Positions 55,301 to 64,000 of a DNA stretch of 64,000 nt are shown piece after piece; the first letter of the stretch is position 1, and the number at the start of each line of letters is the position of its first letter. The stretch covers positions 2,646,987 through 2,710,986 of the forward strand of contig NZ_JACHMW010000001.1 in NCBI RefSeq assembly GCF_014205115.1. Reading direction: 5' to 3'. The notes below the pieces were generated by a model. That model was not told the origin of the DNA, did not search any database, and worked only from the letters and a program-made list of their open reading frames with translations. The DNA is from Micrococcus endophyticus. Lineage in GTDB: Bacteria > Actinomycetota > Actinomycetes > Actinomycetales > Micrococcaceae. A program made the translations under genes and the position numbers.

Positions 55301-55860
55301 GCGCCCGCGACGGCGCCGCCCGGGCGGACCGGGGCCGCGAGCGGGGTCTTGACCGGAACGCCCCCGTCTTCGTGGTCTCCGTGGCCGCCGAGATGGCGGG
55401 CATGCACCCGCAGACCCTGCGCCAGTACGACCGGCTCGGCCTCGTGGTCCCCGCGCGCCAGGGCGGACGGCACCGCCGCTACTCCCTGGCCGACGTCGAG
55501 CGGCTGCAGACCGTGCAGGCCCTGAGCCGCGAAGGCATCTCGCTGGAGGGCATCCGCCGCGTGATCGCGCTGCAGCGCGAGGTCGAGCAGCTGCAGGACA
55601 CCGTGGTCGAGCTGGCGGCCCAGGTGGACCGCCTCCACCACGCCTCCCGCCTGGCCCGCGTCTTCACCGTGGGCTCCGGCGGCGACGTCTCGGCCCGCTA
55701 TCCGAATCGCGCCGAGGCCCGCCAGGACGCCCGCCGCGAGGCCGCCGGGGAGGACGCCGGACGGGCGCACCCCGCGCCGCGCTCCGCCGTCGTGCGCGCG
55801 CTGCCCACCGGCACGGCCCGCCCCCGCCGGGTGCTCGTGTGGAACCCGCCGCAGGACTGA
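55297..55860 (+). CDS. hspR: HspR, MerR-family heat-shock repressor
   Basis: A 187-residue MerR-type regulator. The winged helix is [45 protein letters not shown], followed by a coiled-coil dimer region ([23 protein letters not shown]). A basic tail of about 60 residues is longer than usual. It represses the dnaK operon through HAIR sites, with DnaK as co-repressor in the known systems. It starts at GTG 55297 within the dnaJ stop, so its level follows the operon it controls. Confidence 0.95.
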   Translation: MSARDGAARADRGRERGLDRNAPVFVVSVAAEMAGMHPQTLRQYDRLGLVVPARQGGRHRRYSLADVERLQTVQALSREGISLEGIRRVIALQREVEQLQDTVVELAAQVDRLHHASRLARVFTVGSGGDVSARYPNRAEARQDARREAAGEDAGRAHPAPRSAVVRALPTGTARPRRVLVWNPPQD

Positions 55861-56927
55861 GCCCGGCCGCGTTCGGTGCCGCCGGGCGCGCCCGCGCGGT
55901 CGCCCGGCTCCGGGCGGACATGGCCCGGCGCCAGGAGCTCGGGGCCCGCGCGCGCAGCGCCCTGGACGGGATCGTCCACGCGCTCAAGCCCGCCGGCATG
56001 GACCCCGGGCTGCCGGCCCGGCACCTGCTGGGCTACGCGCTGGAGGGACCGGACGGCCCGTGGGCCGTGGTGGCCGCCGGGGATCCGGCCGAGGCCACGC
56101 ACCTGACCTGGCTCGTCTCCGGCATGGGCATCCGCCCACACACCGCCATGTGGGGCACGGCCCGCGAGGCCGCCCAGCTGGCCGCCGCCCAGCGGGCCGC
56201 CGGCGCCCCCCGCCCCGCGGTGCTGGCCTGGCTCGGCTACGCAGCCCCCACCCCGTGGCGGGTCCTCCTGGACGGGCCCGGCCGTCGAGGCGGCGAGCGC
56301 CTCGCCGACGACGTCGCCGCCTGGTGGGACTTCGCCCGGGCCGGCGCCGGGGACCCCGACGACGACGGCCGCCCGCCCCTGCGCGCCCGTGGCACCGCGC
56401 TGCACGGGGCGATCGAGGCGCACTCCTACGGCTCCCTCGTGGCCGGGCACGCGCTGCGCCTGCTGGTCGAAGCGGGGCTGCAGCCGGACGACGTCGAGGA
56501 ACCCGAGGACGCCGTCGCCGAGGCAGGTGCCCAGGACACCGCCCGCTACGCCGCCCGGCCGGCCGAGCGCCCGGTCGAGGCGCTTGTGGTCTCGGGGGCC
56601 GTGGGCCTGCCCGCCGCGCTCGCGGCCCGGGCGGGCCGGCTCGGCCTGCCCTCGGGCCGCGTGTTCCGCGCCCAGGCCCCGGGCGACGTGCTGGCCCGCG
56701 TGGGCCGTGCCCTGGGCCGACGCCGGGACTGGACGGACGCCGTCCTGCTGCCGGTGACCCCGCGGCCGGGGCTCGAGGGCGCGGCCGTGCACGGCCACCG
56801 CACCGCCCGCTGGTCGCCCGCGGCCGGGGCGGACGCCCCGCGCGGCTACCGCGACCCCGGTACGGTGACCCTCGCGGCCACGGCCCGCGTCACGGCCGGC
56901 CTGCCGCTGCCGCCGGAGGCCTCCTAG
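55839..56927 (+). CDS. DUF1023 alpha/beta hydrolase
   Basis: A 362-residue protein of the DUF1023 hydrolase group. The nucleophile motif is IEAHSYGSLVAGHALRLL (GHSYGS-like, here AHSYGS); upstream are LTWLVSGMGI and VLAWLGYAAPTPWR, the usual preceding blocks. The substrate is unknown. GTG 55839 overlaps the end of hspR by 22 bp; there is no clear ribosome-binding site, so it is probably coupled to hspR translation. Its TAG stop shares CTAG with the convergent gene stop (56924-56927). Confidence 0.82.
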   Translation: MEPAAGLSPAAFGAAGRARAVARLRADMARRQELGARARSALDGIVHALKPAGMDPGLPARHLLGYALEGPDGPWAVVAAGDPAEATHLTWLVSGMGIRPHTAMWGTAREAAQLAAAQRAAGAPRPAVLAWLGYAAPTPWRVLLDGPGRRGGERLADDVAAWWDFARAGAGDPDDDGRPPLRARGTALHGAIEAHSYGSLVAGHALRLLVEAGLQPDDVEEPEDAVAEAGAQDTARYAARPAERPVEALVVSGAVGLPAALAARAGRLGLPSGRVFRAQAPGDVLARVGRALGRRRDWTDAVLLPVTPRPGLEGAAVHGHRTARWSPAAGADAPRGYRDPGTVTLAATARVTAGLPLPPEAS

Positions 56928-57385
56928 GGGGCGAACGCCCGCGGCCATCCGGGCAGGGCAGGGCCGACGACGGGCCCGGTGACGCTCGCGTCTATGACCA
57001 CGCGCGCGGCCTCGAGGGTGTAGAGGTCGTCCTCCAGCTGCGTCCGCGTCACCATGGCCAACACGCTGTGGGTCGGGGAGAACCACGGCCAGTCCCGTTC
57101 CCGGGTGAAGCCCGGCTGCCCGGTGGACGGAGGGACCACCAGGCGCTCGCGTCCCGTACGGGGGTTGTAGGACAGATCGCACGCCGCTGATGTCGCCTCG
57201 AAGCGGCCGTCGCGGCCGCGGGCCCGGACCTCGTACAGCTCGGGCACTGACAGGTTCGGGGTCACGCGGCGCACCCGCGCCTCGATCGGGAACGTCATGC
57301 GGTGATCGCGGGTCGCGGCGACGACGGCGGCGAGCGCCAGTCCGGACTCCCCGTCGTGACGAGCCCGCTGCGTGGGCGTACCCAT
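56924..57385 (-). CDS. Conserved hypothetical protein after the BCCT transporter
   Basis: A 153-residue protein with beta-rich segments (MTFPIEARVRRVTPNLSVPELYEVRARG, LYTLEAARVVIDASV) and no membrane helix. I recognise no family. ATG 57385 lies 3 bp after the BCCT stop with GGAG 12 nt upstream, so it is probably in that operon; a later in-frame start at 57298 is possible. Its stop interlocks with that of the convergent hydrolase in CTAG. Confidence 0.7.
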   Translation of the reverse strand: MGTPTQRARHDGESGLALAAVVAATRDHRMTFPIEARVRRVTPNLSVPELYEVRARGRDGRFEATSAACDLSYNPRTGRERLVVPPSTGQPGFTRERDWPWFSPTHSVLAMVTRTQLEDDLYTLEAARVVIDASVTGPVVGPALPGWPRAFAP

Positions 57386-57388
57386 GGC

Positions 57389-59326
57389 CTACGGCCGCTC
57401 CACGGTCCGGGCCGCCGTGGAGGCGTCAGGCGACGGAGACGGCGGGGTGCCGTCGGACGTCGGAGCCGTGGGGACGTCGACGTCCGGGGCGTCCTCCGCC
57501 GGCGCCCCGTCGTCGTCGGGCGTCCAGCCGTCCGCCCACGTGCCGGTCTCGTAGTCGTAGTCGACGGGGTTGCCGTCCTCGTCCGTGCGCCGGTACCAGT
57601 CGGTGACCTCCTCGGCGGTGGAGTCGAAGTCCGCGCCGGCTCCGCGGCCGGAGGGGGCGCGGCGGACGGCGATCTCGAAGTCGTCGCCGTACTCCTCGAT
57701 GCCGCGGCGGGCCGCGTTGGACAGGGCCGTGTCCGCGTAGTCCCCGCGGATGGCGGAGGGGTCCGTGGACAGGTCCTTGAGGAACGCGACGATCATCAGG
57801 ATCAACACGATCGAGAACGGCAGCGCGATGAGGATGGTGAGGTTCTGCAGCGCCGCGAGGGTGTCCTCGCCGCCGGCCAGGAGCATCACCACGGCGATGC
57901 CCATCATCATCAGGCCCCAGAACGCGGTCACCGTCCGCCGTGGCGCGGGGTCACCGCGCGAGGAGAGCGTGCCCATCACCACGGAGGCCGAGTCCGCGGA
58001 GGTGACGAAGAAGATCGCGAGGATCGCCATCACCACGAACGGCGTGATCTCGGCGAGCGGCAGGCGGTCGAAGAGGGCGAACAGCTGCGCCTCGGGGCTC
58101 GCGGCGCCGTCGAAGGCGGCCTCGCCCTGGCGGCGCATCCAGATGGAGGCGCCGCCCAGCACGGTGAAGGCGAAGACCAGGATGGAGGTGGGCACGGCCA
58201 GCACGACGGCCACGAACTCGCGCAGGGTGCGGCCGCGGGAGATGCGGGCCAGGAAGACGCCCACGAACGGGGTCCACGCGATCCACCAGGCCCAGTAGAA
58301 GGCGGTCCACCAGGACTGGAACTCCACCGTGGCCGCGCCCCAGGACAGCGATCGGCCGGACATCTCCAGGAAGCGGTCCGCGTACTCCACCACGCCCGAA
58401 GGGATGAGGTTGAGCAGGAACAGGGTGGGGCCGGCGATGAACACGAACAGCACCATGCCCAGGGTGAGCACGATGTTCGTGGTGGACAGGTAACGGATGC
58501 CGCGGGACACCCCGGAGACGGCGGACACCACGAACGCCACCGTGAGCACCGCGATGATGACGATCAGCAGCGTGTTGGAGACCCCGTCCAGCCCGGCCAC
58601 GATCTGCACGCCCTGGCCGATCTGGACGGCGGCCAGCCCGAGCGTGGCGGCGGTGCCGAACAGGGTGGCCACGATCGCGAACATGTCCACGATCCGGCCG
58701 GCGGTGCCCTCGGCCTGCCGCGCGCCGAACAGGCTGCGGAACACGGAGGAGATGAGCGTGACGCGCCCGCGCCGGTAGGAGCTGTAGGCGATCGCCCCGC
58801 CCACCAGCGCGTACATGGCCCACGCGCTCACGCCCCAGTGGAAGTGGGACTGCGCCATGGCCATGTGCAGGGCCTGCGGGGTCTCGGCCGCCGCGGTGTG
58901 CGGCGGCGGGGACAGGTAGTGGGCCAGCGGCTCAGAAGGACCGTAGAAGAAGATGCCCACGCCGATGCCGGCGCCGAACATCATGGACACCCAGGCGAAG
59001 CGGGAGAACTCGGGGCGTTCGTCGTCGCGGCCCAGCCGGATCCGGCCGAAGCGGGAGAAGCCGATGTACAGCATCGCGATCACGGCGAGCCCGACGGCGG
59101 CGTTGAGCAGCCAGCCCGCGTTGGTCATCGCCCAGCCGAACGCGGCGGAGGAGGCGGCGCCCACGCTCGCGGGGGCGAGCAGGCCCCACGCGACGAACGC
59201 GACGACGAGCACGGCGGTGATGCCGAAGACCACAGGGTCCAGCCCGAAGCGATGGCGGTTCTCGTCCACCGCGATGCCGGGGACCAGACCCGGATGGGTG
59301 TCGTGGGGATAGTGTGCGGGGTCCAT
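57389..59326 (-). CDS. BCCT-family betaine/carnitine/choline transporter
   Basis: A 645-residue, 12-helix transporter. The glycine stretch FGAGIGVGIFFYGPSEPLAHYLSPP and the hallmark WWTAFYWAWWIAWTPFVGVFLARISRGRTLREF are intact. FFVTSADSASVVMGTLSS continues the pore. It should import compatible solutes with Na+ or H+ under osmotic stress. The hydrophilic C-terminal tail of about 130 residues, acidic and Asp/Pro-rich, may act in osmosensing, as in BetP. ATG 59326 has GAAGGACC upstream. It follows trmB by 61 bp. Confidence 0.95.
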   Translation of the reverse strand: MDPAHYPHDTHPGLVPGIAVDENRHRFGLDPVVFGITAVLVVAFVAWGLLAPASVGAASSAAFGWAMTNAGWLLNAAVGLAVIAMLYIGFSRFGRIRLGRDDERPEFSRFAWVSMMFGAGIGVGIFFYGPSEPLAHYLSPPPHTAAAETPQALHMAMAQSHFHWGVSAWAMYALVGGAIAYSSYRRGRVTLISSVFRSLFGARQAEGTAGRIVDMFAIVATLFGTAATLGLAAVQIGQGVQIVAGLDGVSNTLLIVIIAVLTVAFVVSAVSGVSRGIRYLSTTNIVLTLGMVLFVFIAGPTLFLLNLIPSGVVEYADRFLEMSGRSLSWGAATVEFQSWWTAFYWAWWIAWTPFVGVFLARISRGRTLREFVAVVLAVPTSILVFAFTVLGGASIWMRRQGEAAFDGAASPEAQLFALFDRLPLAEITPFVVMAILAIFFVTSADSASVVMGTLSSRGDPAPRRTVTAFWGLMMMGIAVVMLLAGGEDTLAALQNLTILIALPFSIVLILMIVAFLKDLSTDPSAIRGDYADTALSNAARRGIEEYGDDFEIAVRRAPSGRGAGADFDSTAEEVTDWYRRTDEDGNPVDYDYETGTWADGWTPDDDGAPAEDAPDVDVPTAPTSDGTPPSPSPDASTAARTVERP

Positions 59327-59387
59327 GGGAGGTCCTTCGATCGATGGCGGTGGAGAGTCGTGGCGGAGCGTCGCGGCGGGGCGTGCC

Positions 59388-60401
59388 TCAGCGCCGGGCG
59401 TACGACAGGTCAAACACGAGGCGGCCGGCGCGGCGGGACTTGGCCTCGAAGCTGGTGACGGGCCGACCCTCGAACCGGGGCGCCCAGCCGCCCTCGTGGT
59501 CCACGGGGTCTTCGGCGACGGCGGCCTCGAGCGCCTCGCCCAGGCCCGCGCGCAGGGGCCGCTCGTCCTCGGCGGCGCTCTCCCAGCCGGCCGGCAGCGG
59601 CTGCGCCCCGACCTCGGCCTCGCGGCCCTCCCGGCGCACCCGCGTCAGGGGGGACTCCTCGCCGGCGGCCCGGCCGGGGTGCAGGTTCTTGAACTCGGGG
59701 TGGGCCTCCATGACCTCGCGCATCCGGACCGCGTAGCCGGACCAGTCCGTGGCCAGGCGAAGCACGCCCCCGGGGGCCAGCACGCGGGCCACGCGGTCCG
59801 CGAAGGCGGGGGAGACGAGACGGCGCTTGTGGTGGCGCTTCTTGTGCCACGGGTCCGGGAAGAACACCCACACCTCGGACACCGAGCCCGGCGCGAGCAG
59901 GTGGTCCATCAGCTCCGGCGCGTTGGCCTCCACGGCGCGCACGTTCTCCAGGCCGCCCTGCTCCACGCGGGTCATCAGCGCGGCCAGGCCCGGCACGTAC
60001 ACCTCCACGGCGAGCACGTTCCAGTCCGGCCGGTCCGCGGCCGCCTGGGCGGTGGACTCGCCCAGGCCCGAGCCGATGTCCACCAGCAGGGGCGCCCGCC
60101 GGCCGAAGGCCGCGTCCCAGTCCAGGCGCGCGTCCCGGGCCACGGACGTGGCGCCCCGCTCGCGCGGCACGTCCACGAGCACCCGCTGCGCCTGACGGTC
60201 CCACACGGCCTGGCGGCCGGAGTTCAGGCGGGCGCCGCGGCGCACGAAGGAGACCGGCTCCCGGCGCATGAGCGCGGGGTCCTTGTCCCGGTTGTGGTCG
60301 TGCTCGTGGGCGCGCTCGTGGGGCGCGAGGACGCCGTCACGGCCGTCGTCGGCGGGGGTGTCACGGGAGGGGGCGTCGGGGGCGGGAGGCTGCTCAGTCA
60401 T
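59388..60401 (-). CDS. trmB: tRNA (guanine-N7-)-methyltransferase
   Basis: A 337-residue SAM-dependent methyltransferase for m7G46 of tRNA. The SAM loop is LLVDIGSGLGESTAQAA, then VLAVEVYVPGLAAL, the catalytic block VWVFFPDPWHKKRHHKRRLVSPAFAD and the C-terminal LATDWSGYAVRM. It has an N-terminal extension of about 80 residues that is His/Asp-rich and an Ala/Glu insertion near the C-terminus, both longer than the E. coli enzyme. GGGAGGATC precedes ATG 60401. Confidence 0.94.
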   Translation of the reverse strand: MTEQPPAPDAPSRDTPADDGRDGVLAPHERAHEHDHNRDKDPALMRREPVSFVRRGARLNSGRQAVWDRQAQRVLVDVPRERGATSVARDARLDWDAAFGRRAPLLVDIGSGLGESTAQAAADRPDWNVLAVEVYVPGLAALMTRVEQGGLENVRAVEANAPELMDHLLAPGSVSEVWVFFPDPWHKKRHHKRRLVSPAFADRVARVLAPGGVLRLATDWSGYAVRMREVMEAHPEFKNLHPGRAAGEESPLTRVRREGREAEVGAQPLPAGWESAAEDERPLRAGLGEALEAAVAEDPVDHEGGWAPRFEGRPVTSFEAKSRRAGRLVFDLSYARR

Positions 60402-60432
60402 CGCCTCGATCCTCCCACGGGCCCGGACACGG

Positions 60433-60475
60433 CTCCGGCGCCCCCGTCCGAGGCGGTCGGACGGGGGCGCCGGAG
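60433..60475 (-). terminator. Hairpin terminator after the TP-repeat lipoprotein
   Basis: A perfect 19-bp stem (60433-60451 with 60457-60475) and a GGCGG loop lie between the lipoprotein stop and trmB. Confidence 0.85.
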
Positions 60476-60489
60476 GGCGTCGGGTCAGG

Positions 60490-62001
60490 TCAGGGCGCGG
60501 GGGAGGAGCTGGGCGCCGGCGGGCCGGGCACGCCCCGGTCCGAGGGCGGCCCGGGCACCCCGGGGTCGGACGGCCGGCCCGGCGCGCCCGGGGTCCCGGG
60601 GCCGGAGGCGCTCGTGGCGCTCGGCTGCGGCGTCGTCGGCTCCGGCTCGGGCTCCGGCTCCGGGTCGGTCGGCGGGGCCGTGGTCCCCGTCTCGGTCGGG
60701 GTCGGGGTGGGCGTCGTGGGCGTCGGCGTGGGATTCGACGGCGTCGGCGTGGGCGTCGGGCTGGTCGGCGTCGGCGTGGGCGTCGGGCTGGTCGGCGTCG
60801 GCGTGGGAGTCGACGGGGTCGGCGTCGGCGTGGGTGTCGGGCTGGTCGGCGCCGGGCGCGGGGGCGCCGTCGTCGTCGAGGGGTCGGGCTCCGGGGCGGT
60901 CGGCGCGGAGGTGGTGGGGTCCGAGGTGGTGGGGTCCGGGGTGGTGGGGTCCGGCAATGGGGCCGGCGCCGTTGTCCCCGGGCGGGAGGAGGGCGGGGCC
61001 GAGGAGGTGGACGGGTCGCGGTCCCCGCCCGGGTCGACGGACGGGGCCGTCGTCGTGGGGTCCGGCACCGGCACGCGCGGCGGGACCGGGGCGCCGGTCG
61101 CCTCCGGGGTCCACGAGGACTCGGCCGGTTCGGGGGCCGACGTCGACGGCGACGGCGTGGAGCGGTCCGGCAGGCGCAGGTCCGCGGGCGTCCGCGCGGC
61201 GTCCGTGGCGGCGTCGCCGAGGTCCGAGAGCCACGGGGCGGCCGTGTCCCGCGGAATGCGCACGGTGAGGACACCGGCGGCGGCCGGGGCCATGGACGCC
61301 TGGTCCGCCTCCAGCATCACGCTGCCGTCCGGCAGCAGCACCACGGCGTCCCAGATGCGGCGGTTCTCCACCAGCTCCGGGGAGTCCACGGCCGAGGCGA
61401 GGCGCTCGCGGACCACGTCCGGGTCGTTCTTCATGCGCTGGCGGACCTCGGTGCGGAACGCGTCCCAGCCCTCGTCCGTGAAGAGGTCCCGGGTCTCGAG
61501 CACCCGGTCCTCGCGGGCCGAGTACCAGACCACGTGCGAGCTGGAGACGGAGTCCGTGCCCCGGGTCTCCGTGGAGAGCAGGCGGGCCGCGGCGATGTCC
61601 TCGCCCACCACGGCGAGCCGGGGCTGCACCTCCAGGCGGGGGTCCGCGCCGCGGTCCGTGTCCCGGCGGTAGTCGTCGATCTGGCCGCGCACGGAGCCGG
61701 CCATGGCCTCCGTCCAGGCGGGCGCCTCGGGCACCTGCAGCCACGCGCCGCGGTGGTCCGGGTCCGTGCCCTCGAGGACGGCGATGCTCGCGCCCGGCAC
61801 CTGGTCCAGGTCCAGGGAGGGCACGTCCACGGTGAAGGGCGCCATGTCCATGGGCGGCAGCGCGGTGGCCGACGCCGTGGACGGGGCGGGCTCCGGCGCG
61901 GGCTCGGTGCGCGCGCACGCGCTCAGCGCCACCAGCGCGACGGCGGCCAGGCCCAGGGCGGCGCGGGCGCGGCGGGCGGAGGGGGAGGCGGGGGTGCTCA
62001 T
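60490..62001 (-). CDS. Lipoprotein with an RsiV-like domain and a Thr-Pro repeat tail
   Basis: A 503-residue lipoprotein. The lipobox LSAC puts the modified Cys near residue 29. Residues ~55-265 form a globular domain with VVWYSAREDRVLETRDLFTDEGWDAFR and VLLPDGSVMLEADQ; this resembles the DUF3298/RsiV extracellular fold, but the match is by eye. The last ~230 residues are Pro/Thr/Ser-rich, with a run of Thr-Pro pairs around 60695-60850, a rigid, probably surface-exposed stalk. ATG 62001 lies 5 bp after the dedA stop, so both are in one operon. Confidence 0.82.
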   Translation of the reverse strand: MSTPASPSARRARAALGLAAVALVALSACARTEPAPEPAPSTASATALPPMDMAPFTVDVPSLDLDQVPGASIAVLEGTDPDHRGAWLQVPEAPAWTEAMAGSVRGQIDDYRRDTDRGADPRLEVQPRLAVVGEDIAAARLLSTETRGTDSVSSSHVVWYSAREDRVLETRDLFTDEGWDAFRTEVRQRMKNDPDVVRERLASAVDSPELVENRRIWDAVVLLPDGSVMLEADQASMAPAAAGVLTVRIPRDTAAPWLSDLGDAATDAARTPADLRLPDRSTPSPSTSAPEPAESSWTPEATGAPVPPRVPVPDPTTTAPSVDPGGDRDPSTSSAPPSSRPGTTAPAPLPDPTTPDPTTSDPTTSAPTAPEPDPSTTTAPPRPAPTSPTPTPTPTPSTPTPTPTSPTPTPTPTSPTPTPTPSNPTPTPTTPTPTPTETGTTAPPTDPEPEPEPEPTTPQPSATSASGPGTPGAPGRPSDPGVPGPPSDRGVPGPPAPSSSPAP

Positions 62002-62006
62002 GGGCT

Positions 62007-62762
62007 TCACTTCCGGTGGTCGGAGCTCTCCAGGATGGCGTCGACGCGGGCGGCCATCTCGTCCGCGGTGGGCTGGTGCCAGTCCGGGTCCTTGGCGCGG
62101 CGGGCGTTGCGGCGCAGGCGCAGCACGACCCACACCACGAGGAACGCCAGGATCAGGACGACCACGACGTTGGAGAAGACGTCGGCGTAGTCGGAGACGA
62201 GGTGGAACCGCTCGCCGAGGGCGTAGCCGCCGTACACGAAGATCGCGTTCCAGATCAGGGAGCCGAGCGTGGTGAAGAGGGTGAACATGCCCAGGTGCAT
62301 GCGCTCGATGCCGGCCGGGATGGAGATCAGAGACCGGAACACGGGGACCATGCGGCCCAGGAACACCGTCCAGTAGCCGTAGCGGGCGAACCAGCGCTCG
62401 GTCTTGGCCACGTCCTCCACATCCACCAGGGGCATGCGGTCCGCGATCCGGTACATGCGTCGGCGGCCCAGCAGCGCCCCGATCCCGTACAGCGCCAGGG
62501 CGCCGGTGACCGAGCCGACGGTGGCCCAGAGGAACGCGGCGAGGGGGCTGAACGCCCCGCCGGCGGCGGTGAACCCGGCCAGGGGCAGGATCAGCTCGGA
62601 GGGGATGGGCGGGAAGATGTTCTCCGCGAACACCGCCAGGCCCACGCCCACGGGGCCGACGGCCTCCATGATGTCTACGACGACGTTGCCGAGCCAGCCG
62701 TAGTCGGCGTCGGCGGTCGCGGTGGAGGCGGCCAGGGTCAACGGGGTCACGGGGGCGAGCAT
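62007..62762 (-). CDS. DedA-family membrane protein
   Basis: A 251-residue DedA (SNARE-associated/VTT) protein. The signature is VFAENIFPPIPSELILPLAGFTA, with FLGRMVPVFRSLISIPAGIERMHLGMFTLFTTLGSLIWNAIFVYGGYALG, the re-entrant and membrane segments of the family. Members act as lipid carrier flippases or in membrane homeostasis. A soluble basic tail follows. ATG 62762 was chosen; ATG 62771 is also in frame. GACAAT lies 7 nt upstream, a weak -10 for a leaderless message. Confidence 0.93.
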   Translation of the reverse strand: MLAPVTPLTLAASTATADADYGWLGNVVVDIMEAVGPVGVGLAVFAENIFPPIPSELILPLAGFTAAGGAFSPLAAFLWATVGSVTGALALYGIGALLGRRRMYRIADRMPLVDVEDVAKTERWFARYGYWTVFLGRMVPVFRSLISIPAGIERMHLGMFTLFTTLGSLIWNAIFVYGGYALGERFHLVSDYADVFSNVVVVLILAFLVVWVVLRLRRNARRAKDPDWHQPTADEMAARVDAILESSDHRK

Positions 62763-62970
62763 GCCCTCCATTGTCCACCATCGCACCGGGCACGGCGCCG
62801 GGCGGGCGACGGCGACGGGCCGTCGTCGTCCGCTCTGCGCGCACACGCCCGCCCGGGCGGGCGGGAAACGGCGCCCCGTTGGTAGGCTCGCACTGCTGAC
62901 CGCTCACCGATCCGTTCGCGCCACACCCGTTCAAGGTGCCTGCCGCGGGCCCTACTGGAAGGAAGACTCC

Positions 62971-63564
62971 ATGAGCATCGTCCAGATTCCGCTGCGCCTG
63001 GCCTCCGGCGCGTTCATCCTGAACTCCGGCCTCAACAAGCGCAACATCTCCGAGGAGCAGGCCGCAGGCATGCGGGACATGGGTGCGCAGGGCGTGCCCT
63101 ACCTGGCCAAGCTGACCCCGGCCCAGTTCAAGAACTTCATCGTGGCCACCGAGGTCGGCACCGGCGCCGCCCTGCTGGCGCCGTTCGTGCCCGGCTGGCT
63201 CGCCGGCTCGGCCCTGACCGCCTTCTCCGGCGGCCTGATGTCCATGTACCTGAACACCCCGGCCATGACCGAGAAGGACGGCGTGCGCCCCTCGCAGGAG
63301 GGCACCGGCGTCGCCAAGGACGTGTTCCTGCTCGGCTCCGGCCTGGCCATCGCCGCCGACTCCGTGGCCAACCGCTCCGGCAAGCGCCGCAAGGCCGCCA
63401 AGAAGCGCGCCGCCCGCATCGGCAACGCCCGTGACGCCAAGGTGCAGGCCATCCGCGACGCCCAGGACGAGAAGGTCGCCGCGATCCACGCCGCCCGCGA
63501 CGAGCAGGTCGCCGCGCTGCGCGAGGCCCGCGAGGAGCTGAAGAAGCTGCGCACGAAGGCCTGA
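62971..63564 (+). CDS. Membrane protein with an 11-residue-repeat coiled-coil tail
   Basis: A 197-residue protein. The N-terminal ~120 residues carry hydrophobic segments (IPLRLASGAFILNSGL, FIVATEVGTGAALLAPFVPGWL, FLLGSGLAIAADSVA) reminiscent of DoxX-like proteins, though the match is weak. A basic stretch (GKRRKAAKKRAARIG) then leads to four 11-residue repeats starting at about residue 154 (RDAKVQAIRDA type). GGAAGGAAGACTCC precedes ATG 62971, and TAGGCT (62883-62888) is a possible -10. Function unknown. Confidence 0.8.
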   Translation: MSIVQIPLRLASGAFILNSGLNKRNISEEQAAGMRDMGAQGVPYLAKLTPAQFKNFIVATEVGTGAALLAPFVPGWLAGSALTAFSGGLMSMYLNTPAMTEKDGVRPSQEGTGVAKDVFLLGSGLAIAADSVANRSGKRRKAAKKRAARIGNARDAKVQAIRDAQDEKVAAIHAARDEQVAALREAREELKKLRTKA

Positions 63565-63579
63565 TCCTTCCCCGCACGC

Positions 63580-63625
63580 CAGAGGGGCCCCGCCCGGACC
63601 GCACGGTCCGGACGGGGCCCCTCTG
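63580..63625. terminator. Bidirectional hairpin terminator
   Basis: Arms 63580-63601 and 63604-63625 pair over 22 positions with one C-A mismatch, between convergent genes. Confidence 0.85.
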
Positions 63626-63642
63626 CCGTGGGGCTGACGCCC

Positions 63643-64000
<358 letters not shown>

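Overview
The window is very GC-rich, densely coded actinobacterial chromosome. Evidence for this includes a dnaK-grpE-dnaJ-hspR operon behind HAIR-type operators, a CopD/CtaG fusion, a mycothiol-type (Xi) hydroquinone reductase, a SAM-IV-type riboswitch, and many genes whose -10 hexamer lies only 6-7 nt before the start codon (leaderless mRNAs). Gene content and compactness suggest Micrococcaceae, most likely Micrococcus or a close relative. That assignment is an inference; no 16S gene is present. I see no prophage, insertion sequence, CRISPR array or integrase, so this reads as core chromosome.

Layout. 1-2144: two overlapping MFS transporter genes, the second with an in-frame TGA in its last helix. 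2.2-9.4 kb: cold-shock protein, SAM-riboswitch-controlled flavin reductase, lipoprotein, S4 RNA-binding protein, hisD with an 18-bp tandem repeat at its stop, MscS channel, universal stress protein, metallo-hydrolase. 9.4-14.6 kb: glutathionyl/mycothiolyl-hydroquinone reductase, VIT1-type transporter, two small proteins, zinc alcohol dehydrogenase, a decayed biotinyl domain, MarR regulator. 14.6-16.3 kb: rpmB-rpmG-rpsN ribosomal operon (cysteine-poor, zinc-independent forms) with a ~320-nt leader, then HU. 16.4-23.3 kb: copper/cytochrome-oxidase maturation locus (His-rich membrane protein, CopC, PCuAC, Tat-exported DyP peroxidase, CopD-CtaG, lipoprotein). 23.4-30.6 kb: NHL-thioredoxin protein, flavodoxin-like protein, HerA/YjgR-like ATPase, AEC transporter with a leaderless upstream ORF, DUF2087 protein, tRNA-Gly(CCC). 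30.8-34.3 kb: CofE-like protein, dcd, MFS transporter. 34.4-41.1 kb: complete Mrp Na+/H+ antiporter operon A(B)CDEFG. 41.2-50.5 kb: DUF4235-like protein, class IV aminotransferase, and two MMPL transporters, each divergent from a regulator (TetR, MarR) with a palindrome between them. 50.5-55.9 kb: dps and the dnaK operon. 55.8-64 kb: DUF1023 hydrolase, BCCT transporter, trmB, a TP-repeat lipoprotein with DedA, a coiled-coil membrane protein, and a truncated amino-acid ABC ATPase.

How it works together. Stress and envelope functions dominate: osmotic balance (MscS, Mrp, BCCT), protein quality control (DnaK system under HspR), DNA and iron protection (Dps), copper delivery, and regulator-paired MMPL exporters. 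Regulation is unusually readable: paired leaderless promoters, operator palindromes, a riboswitch and two HAIR elements. Long GC hairpins without T tracts close most transcription units. The most unusual finding is a family of 32-33-bp-period repeats placed directly after stop codons and always oriented with the upstream gene.
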